Source of the DNA: Rathayibacter sp. VKM Ac-2857
GTDB lineage: Bacteria; Actinomycetota; Actinomycetes; Actinomycetales; Microbacteriaceae
Reading direction: 5' to 3'
Assembly: GCF_013205025.1 (NCBI RefSeq)
Contig: NZ_JABMLE010000002.1
Location: forward strand, 124,001 to 188,000
DNA: 64,000 nucleotides
The first letter of the stretch is position 1. Each line of letters opens with the position of its first letter. A program made the position numbers and the translations under genes. The notes under the pieces were generated by a model. The model did not search any database, was not told the origin of the DNA, and worked only from the letters and a program-made list of their open reading frames with translations. Shown piece by piece: positions 17,425 to 25,465 of this stretch.

Positions 17425-17747
17425 GCGCGCGCCCCCTGCGCGGACGCGGGGACGGAGGACGGAGGGAGCGGCGGATCCATCGCCAGCACCCGCACGCGCC
17501 CGCCGTCGAAGCGCGCGGCGGCCGCGAGGATCTCCGACTCCTGCTGCAGCGCGGAGGTGCAGGCGAAGCCGAACTTCGCGCGCACCCGCTCGCTCGCCAG
17601 CCGCAGCGCCTCGGTCGAGCGGCCGACGAAGTCCTCGAGCGGGTAGCTCTCGCCCTCGGCGAGGTAGTCGTGCATCACCAGGCTCGGCGAGTAGCAGCGC
17701 TCCTCGACGCCGTCCGGCCAGCGGACGTGGAAGGTCATCTCAGGCAT
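17421..17747 (-). CDS. MSMEG_0570-family nitrogen-starvation response protein
   Basis: Small protein of 108 residues, starting MPEMTFHVRWPDGVEERCYSP. This is the MSMEG_0570 family found only in Nit1C-type clusters, with no known fold-based function. The variable tail is Pro/Ser/Ala-rich. It overlaps the nitrilase stop by eight bases and the flavoprotein start by four, so it is translationally coupled to both. Confidence 0.88.
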   Translation of the reverse strand: MPEMTFHVRWPDGVEERCYSPSLVMHDYLAEGESYPLEDFVGRSTEALRLASERVRAKFGFACTSALQQESEILAAAARFDGGRVRVLAMDPPLPPSSVPASAQGARA

Positions 17748-18618
17748 GGACCAGCCCTCCGCTCCACACGCGCTCGATGTCGTAGGCGTCCGGCCGGCGG
17801 TCGCGGAGGTGGAACATCCCGCCGCGCATCGCCTCGAAGGTGCCCCGCACGTCGATGTCGGCGACCGCCATCCCCGAGCCGAGCAGCGTCGTCGCCAGGA
17901 TGTTGCCGCCCGGATCGACGACCTTCGCGTTGCCCACGTAGCGGAGCGACCCGAAGGTGCCGGACTGGTTCGACGCCAGCCAGAACACCTGGTTGTCCAG
18001 GGCGCGGGCGATGTCGAACTGGTTGAAGCGGTAGGTCCAGCGGTCCTCCTGCAGGTTCTCCGCCGTCGCCGTCCGCGCGGCCGGCCAGGCCGAGAGCGAG
18101 GCGATGATCTCCGCCCCGTCCAGCGCCATCGAGCGGGCCGCCTCCGGGAACGCCTTGTCGTAGCAGATCTGCAGCCCGACCCGGCCGACCGGCGTCTCGA
18201 AGACCGAGTAGCCGGGCCCGGGCGAGTACGACATGTGCTCGCCGAGCGGCTGGTGCACCTTGCGGTAGCTGCCGTAGATCTGCCCGCCGTCGAGCAGGGC
18301 GGCCGCGTTGTAGCGGGTCTCGCCGTCCGCGTCGAGCTCGCAGAAGCCGATCGCGACCAGCAGGTCGCCGGCGATCTCCTGCACCCGGCGCAGCTCCGGA
18401 CCGTCCAGCGCGATCGCCGGCGGCATCGAGCGCGTGGTCGTCTTGACCGTGTCGCCGTGGTTGCCGAGGGAGGAGAGGTAGCCGCCGATCGCGGCCTCGG
18501 GCAGGACGAGGAACTCGACCCGCTTCTCGCGGGCCTCCTCGGCCAGCGCGGCGATGAGCGCGTAGTTCTGATCGAGGTCGCGGGTGAAGTTCGCCGCGAC
18601 CGATCCGACGACGGTCAT
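17740..18618 (-). CDS. nit1: Nit1C nitrilase (Sll0784 family)
   Basis: Nitrilase-superfamily hydrolase of 292 residues that would convert nitriles to carboxylic acid and ammonia. The full catalytic triad is visible: Glu41 in LVLPEAAIGGY, Lys120 in YRKVHQPLGEH and Cys152 in LQICYDKAFPE. Known Nit1C nitrilases take part in use of cyanide, probably through cyanohydrins, in pseudomonads. The gene is second in the leftward operon, after the Sll0783-type gene. This copy, unlike the one at 15182, should be active. Confidence 0.92.
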   Translation of the reverse strand: MTVVGSVAANFTRDLDQNYALIAALAEEAREKRVEFLVLPEAAIGGYLSSLGNHGDTVKTTTRSMPPAIALDGPELRRVQEIAGDLLVAIGFCELDADGETRYNAAALLDGGQIYGSYRKVHQPLGEHMSYSPGPGYSVFETPVGRVGLQICYDKAFPEAARSMALDGAEIIASLSAWPAARTATAENLQEDRWTYRFNQFDIARALDNQVFWLASNQSGTFGSLRYVGNAKVVDPGGNILATTLLGSGMAVADIDVRGTFEAMRGGMFHLRDRRPDAYDIERVWSGGLVHA

Positions 18619-18627
18619 GGCGCGCGC

Positions 18628-19164
18628 CTAGAGGTTGTAGGTCGAGTTGATGATGGCGCCCTTGCGGGCGTAGTGGATGACGGCGTCCTGGACGTCGAGC
18701 GGGTGGCAGGGGATGGTGCCCTCGATCAGGTCCTCCTCGCGCAGGCCGTGCAGCGCCATGCCGAAGCGGCAGACGAAGACGCGGTTGCCCTCGTCGATGA
18801 AGGTCTTCAGGGCGTCGTTGATGTTCTGCTCGCCCGGGAAGCCGGAGTCGCCGACCGTCGGGAAGCCGCGGGTCGCCATCGCGTTGATCGTGCCGGGGCC
18901 GTAGAAGTAGACGGCCGACTCGAAGCCCTTGCGGGCCGCGCGGGTCGCCTGCAGGATCGCGACGAAGCTGACCGAGGACTCGTGCGCGATGCCGTGCACG
19001 AGGGTGAAGTAGGACTGGCCGGGCTCGGCCTGGTAGTCGGGGAAGACCTTGGTGGAGCCGTAGAGGTTGCTGCCCTTGGGCAGCGAGGGGTGCGCGATCT
19101 CGGAGCGCGACTTCTCGATGTTCGCACTGATCTGCTCTTCGATGCTGGTCTGGTCGTCGGTCAT
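18628..19164 (-). CDS. MSMEG_0572/Sll0783-family nitrogen-starvation response protein
   Basis: Protein of 178 residues, first gene of the leftward Nit1C operon. It contains GIAHESSVSFVAILQATRAA, YFYGPGTINAMATRGFPTVG and a C-terminal KGAIINSTYNL typical of the family. In Synechocystis the homologue sll0783 is strongly induced by nitrogen starvation and affects polyhydroxybutyrate formation. The molecular role is unknown; the fold looks DsrE-like, which is a guess. An AGGTTCTC stretch precedes the ATG. Expression is probably set by the GlnR-like box in the 379-bp divergent gap upstream. Confidence 0.9.
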   Translation of the reverse strand: MTDDQTSIEEQISANIEKSRSEIAHPSLPKGSNLYGSTKVFPDYQAEPGQSYFTLVHGIAHESSVSFVAILQATRAARKGFESAVYFYGPGTINAMATRGFPTVGDSGFPGEQNINDALKTFIDEGNRVFVCRFGMALHGLREEDLIEGTIPCHPLDVQDAVIHYARKGAIINSTYNL

Positions 19165-19426
19165 GAGAACCTCCGGGGTTCGGTGAGGAGCGCGCCGGGC
19201 GGGGCGCGAGCGAGTGGTGCAGGGACAGGAGTGCCGGGTGGAACGGGCGGTGCTGTGATGCAGAGGCCGGCGTCGCTCGGGGCGGTGCGAGGACGAGCGG
19301 AGCGACGGGGCCGGGTCGGGAGCGGTCGTCCCGACTGCGTCCAGTCAAGGCCGCTCGTGTTTCCGAGTGGTTTCGGCCAGAAGAAGCCTGCGTGACGGCG
19401 GGCGGGCATCGGGGCCGCCGCCGGAT

Positions 19427-19464
19427 GTAACACGATCGCGTTCCCGATGTCATCGCTCCGAAAC
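19427..19464. promoter_or_regulatory. Candidate GlnR box in the divergent Nit1C promoter region
   Basis: The arrangement is GTAAC - 6 nt - GCGTT - 6 nt - GTCAT - 6 nt - GAAAC. The actinobacterial GlnR consensus is GTNAC-N6-GAAAC repeated with 6-nt gaps. The right half differs at one base, and the left half keeps the a-site exactly. A -10-like CCTAAT follows at 19475-19480, placing the box near -41 of the rightward unit. It lies between two operons of nitrogen-starvation genes, as expected for activation by GlnR. Apart from this, I see nothing in the rest of the gap (19165-19543). Confidence 0.6.
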
Positions 19465-19543
19465 ACCGCGTTGACCTAATGGAGGCTCACGACGTCGGAC
19501 TCCGCCGTCGCGCACCGCTCGACTCGAGACTCCGAGGAGCACC

Positions 19544-20716
19544 ATGACCGATCTGCAGACGCCCCGCCTCCGCACCGCCGATCCCGCACCCTCCGACTCC
19601 GCCCACTCCTCCTGCGCCGCCGACGCCTGCGGCTCGGCCCCCGTCCGCCGCACCGGCTCCTCCGCTCTGCGCACCCGCGTCGACATCGCCCTGCAGGGCA
19701 TCCGCGTCGACGCCCCCGTGCACCGCGAGGCCGGCGCCGGCCCGAGCGACGACGGGCACGTGATGCTCGGCGGCCTCGGCGCCGCCATCCCGGTGAACCC
19801 GAAGAGCCCCTACGCCGTCACCAACGGCCGCCTCCTGCTCGACGGCGCCGACATCGGCCTCGACGTCGAGCCGGTGAAGCGCCCGCGCTTCTACGACCTC
19901 AACACCGCCGACGGCGTCTCCTACGAGAAGATCGCCCGCCTGCACGGCCGGAACATCCTGGCCACCACCGTCGTGCAGACCTGCATGCGCTACGACGAGG
20001 CCGAGCGCTGCCGCTTCTGCGCGATCGAGGCCTCGCTCGCCAACGACTCCACCATCGCGGTGAAGACCCCGGCGCAGCTCGCCGAGGTCGCCGAGGCGGC
20101 CGCCCGGCTCGACGGCATCCGCCAGATGGTGATGACCACCGGCACCTCGAAGGGCCGCGACCGGGGGGCCCGGCACCTCGCCCGCTGCGTCCGCGCGGTG
20201 CTCCAGGCCGTCCCCGGGCTGCCGATCCAGGTGCAGTGCGAGCCGCCGGAGGACCTCGCCGCCCTGCAGGAGCTCAAGGACGCCGGCGCCCTCTCGATCG
20301 GCATCCACATCGAGTCGATGGACGACGACATCCGCCGCCGCTGGACCCCCGGCAAGGCGCGCGTTTCGACGGCGAAGTACTGGGAGGCCTGGGACGAGGC
20401 GGTGCGGATCTTCGGCCGCAACCAGGTCTCGACGTACCTGCTCGTCGGCCTCGGCGAGGACCCGGACGAGCTGGTCGCGAGCGCCGGCGAGCTGATCGAG
20501 CGCGGGATCTACCCGTTCGTGGTGCCGTTCCGGCCGCTGAAGGGCACGCTGGCGACGGAGGTGGACCACGTCCTGCCGCCGGCCGGCTCGCTGCTGGAGA
20601 AGGTCAGCGAGCAGGTCGCCGCGCTGCTGATCGCCGCGGGGATGCTCTCCTCCGGGCAGAAGGCGGGCTGCGCGGCCTGCGGCGCCTGCGGCGTGCTGAA
20701 GACCGCCGGCGCCTGA
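19544..20716 (+). CDS. MSMEG_0568-family radical SAM protein
   Basis: Protein of 390 residues. The presumed iron-sulfur ligands are Cys147, Cys156 and Cys159 in CMRYDEAERCRFC, an unusual CX8CX2C spacing in place of CX3CX2C. Following segments (MVMTTGTSKG, IQVQCEPPEDLAAL, SIGIHIESMDDDIRRRW, YLLVGLGEDPDELV) are those of a SAM TIM barrel. The last 20 residues hold another Cys group (GCAACGACG). It is a constant Nit1C member and probably makes or modifies a small nitrogenous metabolite; the reaction is unknown. The first 40 residues are variable and Cys/Ser-rich. A GAGGAGCACC site precedes the ATG. Confidence 0.9.
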   Translation: MTDLQTPRLRTADPAPSDSAHSSCAADACGSAPVRRTGSSALRTRVDIALQGIRVDAPVHREAGAGPSDDGHVMLGGLGAAIPVNPKSPYAVTNGRLLLDGADIGLDVEPVKRPRFYDLNTADGVSYEKIARLHGRNILATTVVQTCMRYDEAERCRFCAIEASLANDSTIAVKTPAQLAEVAEAAARLDGIRQMVMTTGTSKGRDRGARHLARCVRAVLQAVPGLPIQVQCEPPEDLAALQELKDAGALSIGIHIESMDDDIRRRWTPGKARVSTAKYWEAWDEAVRIFGRNQVSTYLLVGLGEDPDELVASAGELIERGIYPFVVPFRPLKGTLATEVDHVLPPAGSLLEKVSEQVAALLIAAGMLSSGQKAGCAACGACGVLKTAGA

Positions 20717-22101
20717 TGGAGCTCTCGATCCTCGAGGGGGTCCGGGCGGTCGCGCCTGCTGCCCGCGACGCCTTCGTGGTCGTGGTCGCCGATGCGGCCG
20801 AGGTGGCCGCCTACCGCGCGCTGCGCCGCGAGGTCTTCGTCGGCGAGCAGGGCCTCTTCGACGCGGACGACCGCGACGCGCTCGACGAGGATCCGCGCAC
20901 CGTCGTGCTGGTCGCCCGCTCGGCCGACGGCGTGCTGGGCGGGGTGCGGATCGCTCCCGCCCTCGAGCAGGATCTGGGCTGGTGGACCGGAAGCCGGCTG
21001 GTCGTCCGCCGCAGCGCCCGCGGCGGCGCCGGCATCGGAGCCGCGCTGGTGCGGGCCGCCTGCGCCGAGGCCGAGGCGCGCGGGGTGATCCGCTTCGAGG
21101 CGACCGTGCAGACGCAGAACGTGGTGCTCTTCCGCCGGCTCGGCTGGGACCGGCTCGGCGCCGTCGAGGTCGCGGGTGCGCCCCATGTGCGGATGCGCTG
21201 GCCCATCGACCGCTTCGACCGGCTCGCGCGCGGCGCCAAGGCCGCGCTCGGTCCGCTGCTGGACGCCTTCGCCAGCCAGCTCGGCGGCCCGGGCTTCCGC
21301 GGCGACGACGGCGCGCCCGTCCCCGGCTCCGACCTCGTCGCCGTCTGCGACGCGATCGTCCCCTCGATGGTCGAGCGGGACCCGGAGTGGGCGGGCTGGT
21401 GCTCGGTGCTCGTCAACATCAACGACCTCACGGCCATGGGCGCGGACCCGGTCGGCCTGCTCGACGCGGTCGCCGCGCGCGACGCCTCCTTCGCCGCCCG
21501 CATCCTCCGCGGACTGCGCGCCGGCGCCGAGGCCTGGGGCGTGCCGCTGCTCGGCGGGCACACTCAGCTCGGCGTCCCGGCCGCCCTCTCGGTGACCGGC
21601 CTCGGCCGCACCGCGCGCCCGGTCCCCGGCAGCGCCCCGGTCGGACACGAGCTGAGCCTGACCGCCGACCTCGCCGGCGGCTGGCGCCCGGGCTACGCCG
21701 GGCTGCAGTGGGACTCGACCTCGGGCCGCTCACCGGAGGTGCTGCGGGCGCTCGCAGCTAGTGTCGGCTCCGGCACGCCCGACGGCGCGAAGGACGTCAG
21801 CATGGCCGGGCTGGTCGGCACCGTCGGCATGCTCGCGGAGGCGTCCGGCGCCGGCGCCGAGCTCGAGGTCGCCGCGATCCCCCGCCCCACCGCGGCAGGC
21901 CTCGCCGACTGGCTCTCCTGCTTCCCCGGCTTCGCGATGCTCACCGCCGACCGTCCCGGCGCCTCCCGGATGGGAACGCCGCACACGACGACCGCCGCCA
22001 TCGGCCGCATCGTCCCCGGCGAGGGCGTCGCCCTCCGCTGGCCCGACGGCGAGAGCACCCCGGCCATCACGGCCTCCGTCACCCGCCTCGGCCCCGCCTG
22101 A
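20716..22101 (+). CDS. MSMEG_0567/Sll0787-family protein: GNAT domain fused to AIR-synthase-like domain
   Basis: Fusion protein of 461 residues. Residues about 20-160 are a GNAT acyltransferase (YRALRREVFVGEQGLF, then VRRSARGGAGIGAALVRAAC as the acyl-CoA loop). Residues about 170-461 look like a PurM/SelD-type ATP-binding domain (VNINDLTAMGADPVGLLDAV, LLGGHTQLGVPAALSVTGLG). The start ATG shares its A with the preceding TGA. The pairing suggests ATP-dependent activation plus acetylation-type chemistry on a small molecule, which is inference. The stop codon overlaps the first base of a BIME-like repeat. Confidence 0.9.
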   Translation: MELSILEGVRAVAPAARDAFVVVVADAAEVAAYRALRREVFVGEQGLFDADDRDALDEDPRTVVLVARSADGVLGGVRIAPALEQDLGWWTGSRLVVRRSARGGAGIGAALVRAACAEAEARGVIRFEATVQTQNVVLFRRLGWDRLGAVEVAGAPHVRMRWPIDRFDRLARGAKAALGPLLDAFASQLGGPGFRGDDGAPVPGSDLVAVCDAIVPSMVERDPEWAGWCSVLVNINDLTAMGADPVGLLDAVAARDASFAARILRGLRAGAEAWGVPLLGGHTQLGVPAALSVTGLGRTARPVPGSAPVGHELSLTADLAGGWRPGYAGLQWDSTSGRSPEVLRALAASVGSGTPDGAKDVSMAGLVGTVGMLAEASGAGAELEVAAIPRPTAAGLADWLSCFPGFAMLTADRPGASRMGTPHTTTAAIGRIVPGEGVALRWPDGESTPAITASVTRLGPA

Positions 22102-22227
22102 TGCTGGTCGAGTAGCCCCGCACGGCCGAATCGAGACCCCCCGTCCCCAACAGGGCGAGTCTGCAGACCCGCCCTCTGACGCCGGTGGATCTCGATACGC
22201 CCGCTCCGCGGGCTACTCGATCAGCAT
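22101..22227. repeat. BIME-like repeat, full element
   Basis: A GGTC-type arm on the left begins on the last base of the upstream stop codon; the spacer has a TCTGCAGA core; a GATC-type arm is on the right. The left arm is partly decayed (CACGGCCGA in place of CAGGGGCGT). Confidence 0.87.
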
Positions 22228-22280
22228 GGACGTCCCATGACCGCAATCGGAGCCCAGAAGAAACGTCCGCTCACACCAAC

Positions 22281-22377
22281 ATGCTGGTCGAGTAGCCCCG
22301 CAGGGGCGTATCGAGACCCACCGTCCCCAACAGGGCGGATCTGCAGACCCGCCCTCTGACAACGGTGGATCTACCTG
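22281..22377. repeat. BIME-like repeat, right arm broken
   Basis: The left GGTC-type arm and the spacer are intact, but the right arm stops after GGATCT and is replaced by unrelated sequence. Same orientation as both neighbours. Confidence 0.8.
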
Positions 22378-22395
22378 GACGAGTCGCCCGCAGAC

Positions 22396-22522
22396 ATGCT
22401 GGTCGAGTAGCCCCGCAGGGGCGTATCGAGACCCGCCGTCCCCAGCAGGGCGGATCTGCAGACTCCCGTTCTGACGGCGGACGATCTCGATACGCCCGCT
22501 GCGCGGGCTACTCGATCAGCAT
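22396..22522. repeat. BIME-like repeat, full element
   Basis: GGTC-type arm, spacer with CTGCAG core, then GATC-type arm. Third tandem copy in the same orientation after the Nit1C rightward unit. Confidence 0.88.
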
Positions 22523-22564
22523 GGACGTCCCACCCCTCTCAGCCGATGTTGTGCGGGACGTTCC

Positions 22565-22589
22565 GTTTGAGCCGCCCCGGCGCGGGTAC
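22565..22589 (+). promoter_or_regulatory. Candidate SigB/SigF-type promoter for the second hldE operon
   Basis: GTTT (22565-22568), 15-base spacer, GGGTAC (22584-22589). Five of six bases after the -35 start also match the heptose-operon promoter (GTTTGA versus GTTTGG). It is about 57 bases upstream of the aldehyde dehydrogenase start. Confidence 0.62.
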
Positions 22590-22646
22590 CGGAGGTCTGC
22601 ACGCGCGTCCGCGACCCCTGCGGACGCCTCCGACCGAGAGGTGACC

Positions 22647-23993
22647 GTGACCATCGACACCGCGACCCCCGCCGCCGGCACGACCGGCGCCACCGCCGAC
22701 CTCGCCGCCGAGGCAGTCTCTCGCGCCCGCGCCGCCTTCCCCGCCTGGGCCGCCACCGCGCCCGCCGAGCGCGGCGCCCTCCTGCGCGCCGCCGCCCACC
22801 GCGTGGCCGCCCGCGAGCAGGAGCTCGCCGACCTCAACACCGAGGAGACCGGCAAGCCCGCCGGCGACGCCCTCGGCGGCGTCCGCGCCGGCGTCGACAC
22901 CCTGCTGCAGTACGCCGAGCTCGGCCCGCTACACCGCGGCAAGAGCCTGCGCGGCGGCGCCCTCAACGTCGACCTCGCGCTGCCGCACCCGCGCGGCGTC
23001 GTCCTGGCGCTCACCCCCTGGAACGACCCGGTCGCCGTGGCCGCCGGCATGCTCGGCGCCGCGATCGTCTCCGGCGACGTCGTCGTGCACAAGCCCAGCG
23101 AGCGCAGCCCCGGCACCGGCGCGCTCTTCACCCGCCTGCTCGCCGACGCCCTGCCCGAGGGCGTGCTGACCCTCGTCGAGGGCGACGGCGCCGTGGGCGA
23201 CGCCCTGGCCCGCACCGACGGCGTCGACGTCCTCGCGCACGTCGGCTCGACCGCCACCGGCCGCGCCCTGGCCCGGATCGCCGCCGTCACCGGCGCGCAC
23301 ACCATCCTCGAGAACGGCGGCAACGACGCGCTCGTCGTCGACCGCGACGTCGACCCGGTCTGGGCCGCCGAGCAGGCCGCCCTCGGCGCCTTCGCCAACG
23401 CGGGCCAGATCTGCACCTCCGTCGAGCGGATCTACGTGCACCGCGACGTCGCCGAGGCCTTCACCGCCGCGCTGGTCGTCGAGGCCGAGCGCTGGCGCGA
23501 CGGCCCGCTCCCCCGCCTGGTCGACGCCCGGATGCGCGACGCCGTGCACGAGCACGTCACCTCCGCCGTCCGCGACGGCGCCCGCGTCCTGACCGGCGGC
23601 GAGCCCGGCGACGGCACCTTCTACCCCGCCACCGTCCTCGCCGACTGCACCGACGAGATGCTGGTGATGACCGAGGAGACCTTCGGCCCCGTCGCCCCCG
23701 TCCTCGTCGTCGACGACTTCAACGAGGCGCTCACCCGCGCCGCCGCCGGCCCCTACGGCCTCGCGGCGACCGTCCTCACCGCCGACATGGAGCACGCGCA
23801 CCGCGCCGCGGCGACCCTCAAGGTCGGCACCGTCAAGATCAACGGCGTCTTCGGCGGCGCCCCCGGCGGCAGCGCGCAGCCCCGCGGCACCAGCGGCTCG
23901 GGCTTCGGCTACGGCCCCGAGCTGCTCGACGAGATGACCACCACCACGGTCGTGCACTTCGGCCTCCCCGTCCTCCCGAGCGACGCGCGATGA
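22647..23993 (+). CDS. Aldehyde dehydrogenase family protein
   Basis: NAD(P)-dependent aldehyde dehydrogenase of 448 residues. The cofactor region has LALTPWNDPVAVAAGMLGAA and VVHKPSE, and the loop VGSTATGRALA. The general base is Glu in ILENGGND, and the nucleophile is Cys in FANAGQICTSVERIY. ETFGPVAPVLVV follows. The second of two nearby GTG codons was taken because GAGAGG has proper spacing to it; the first would overlap that site. It is the first gene of an operon with a second hldE and a GT2 gene (ATGA and GTGA overlaps). It may oxidise a sugar-derived aldehyde; the substrate is unknown. Confidence 0.88.
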   Translation: MTIDTATPAAGTTGATADLAAEAVSRARAAFPAWAATAPAERGALLRAAAHRVAAREQELADLNTEETGKPAGDALGGVRAGVDTLLQYAELGPLHRGKSLRGGALNVDLALPHPRGVVLALTPWNDPVAVAAGMLGAAIVSGDVVVHKPSERSPGTGALFTRLLADALPEGVLTLVEGDGAVGDALARTDGVDVLAHVGSTATGRALARIAAVTGAHTILENGGNDALVVDRDVDPVWAAEQAALGAFANAGQICTSVERIYVHRDVAEAFTAALVVEAERWRDGPLPRLVDARMRDAVHEHVTSAVRDGARVLTGGEPGDGTFYPATVLADCTDEMLVMTEETFGPVAPVLVVDDFNEALTRAAAGPYGLAATVLTADMEHAHRAAATLKVGTVKINGVFGGAPGGSAQPRGTSGSGFGYGPELLDEMTTTTVVHFGLPVLPSDAR

Positions 23994-25465
23994 GCCTCGA
24001 GGGCTCCGCGCTCCAGCGGGCGAGCGCGCTGGTCGCGCACGTGCGCGAGCGCCCGCCGGTCGTCGCCGTCGTCGGCGACCTCATCCTCGACTCGTGGTGG
24101 CTCGGCGAGGCCGAGCGGGTCACCCGCGAGGCCCCCGCCCCGGTGCTGCGCCTCGAGGACGTCGTCGACGTCGCCGGCGGCGCGGCCAACACCGCGGCGA
24201 ACCTCTGCGCGCTCGGCGCCGTGGTCCGCACGGTCGGAGTCGCCGGCCGCGACCCCGAGGGCGACCGTCTCCTCGCCGCGCTCGAGCGCGCGGGCCTGGA
24301 CACGGGCGCGATCGTCCGGAGCGACGCCGCCACCACCATCAAGACCCGCGTCGTCGGCGGCGACAGCGTGATGCTGCGCGTCGACTCCGGCCCGCACCGC
24401 CCGTCCGACCCCGAGCTGGCCGAGCTCGCCGAGGCTGCCGTCCGCGCGGCCGACGGCGCCGACGCCGTGCTCGTCTGCGACTACGGCTCCGGGATCCTCC
24501 GCGAGGCGGTCGAGCGCGTGCTCACCGTGCAGCGCCCCGGCCTCCTCGTGATCGACGCGCACGAGCTCGCCGACTGGGCCTTCGCGGCCCCGGACCTCGT
24601 CACCCCGAACGCGAAGGAGGCGGAGCGCCTCCTCGGCACCCCGCTCGGCCGCGGCACCGAGCGCGCCGCCGCCGTCCGCGCCGCCGCCGACCGGCTGCGC
24701 GAGCGCTCCGGCGCCCGCCACGTCGTCGTCACCCTCGACCGCGACGGCTCGACCGCGCTCGACGCCGACGGCACCGTCAGCCGCACCTTCGCGCAGCCCG
24801 CGGAGGAGAAGCAGGCGTCGGGCGCCGGCGACACCTTCGCGGCCACCGCGACCCTCGCGCTCGCCGCCGGCCGCTCGCTCGCCACCGCCGTCGACCTGGC
24901 GCAGGCCGCCGCCGACGTGGTCGTCCAGCGCCCCGGCACCTCCGTCTGCACCGCGGACGACCTGCTCGCCTCGCTCGCCGCCCCCGGCGCGGTCGTGCTC
25001 GGCGAGGACGGCCTGGTCGAGGTGCTCGCCGAGGAGGCCCGCCGCGGCCGCCGCATCGTCTTCACCAACGGCTGCTTCGACGTCCTGCACCGCGGCCACA
25101 CCGCCTACCTCCGCCAGGCGCGCGAGCTCGGCGACGTGCTGGTCGTCGCGGTCAACGACGACGACTCCGTCCGCCGGCTGAAGGGCGTTGGCCGCCCGAT
25201 CAACCCCGAGGGCGACCGCGCGGGCGTCATCGCCGAGCTGGGCTGCGTCGACTACGTCACGCTCTTCAGCGGCGACACCCCGATCCCGCTGCTCGAGCGC
25301 GTGCAGCCGGACGTCTACGTGAAGGGCGGCGACTACGCCCCCGACATGCTCGCGGAGGCGGTGGTCGTCCGCTCCTACGGCGGCACCGTCACCACCGTCG
25401 GCTACGTCTCCGAGCACTCGACCACCGAGATGGTGCAGCGCATCCGGTCGGCGTCGGCGCCGTGA
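23990..25465 (+). CDS. hldE: Second HldE-like kinase/nucleotidyltransferase
   Basis: Paralogue of the gene at 8620, 491 residues. The kinase domain starts VAVVGDLILDSWWLGEAERV and holds the substrate loop VVDVAGGAANTAANL, as in RfaE, and SGAGDTF. The nucleotidyltransferase domain has FTNGCFDVLHRGHTAYL and VYVKGGDYA. It is closer in layout to classical HldE than the first copy, keeping the GGAANTA loop that the first copy has as RAGGAGLVA. Whether the two make the same sugar nucleotide is open. It overlaps both neighbours by four bases. Confidence 0.92.
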   Translation: MSLEGSALQRASALVAHVRERPPVVAVVGDLILDSWWLGEAERVTREAPAPVLRLEDVVDVAGGAANTAANLCALGAVVRTVGVAGRDPEGDRLLAALERAGLDTGAIVRSDAATTIKTRVVGGDSVMLRVDSGPHRPSDPELAELAEAAVRAADGADAVLVCDYGSGILREAVERVLTVQRPGLLVIDAHELADWAFAAPDLVTPNAKEAERLLGTPLGRGTERAAAVRAAADRLRERSGARHVVVTLDRDGSTALDADGTVSRTFAQPAEEKQASGAGDTFAATATLALAAGRSLATAVDLAQAAADVVVQRPGTSVCTADDLLASLAAPGAVVLGEDGLVEVLAEEARRGRRIVFTNGCFDVLHRGHTAYLRQARELGDVLVVAVNDDDSVRRLKGVGRPINPEGDRAGVIAELGCVDYVTLFSGDTPIPLLERVQPDVYVKGGDYAPDMLAEAVVVRSYGGTVTTVGYVSEHSTTEMVQRIRSASAP

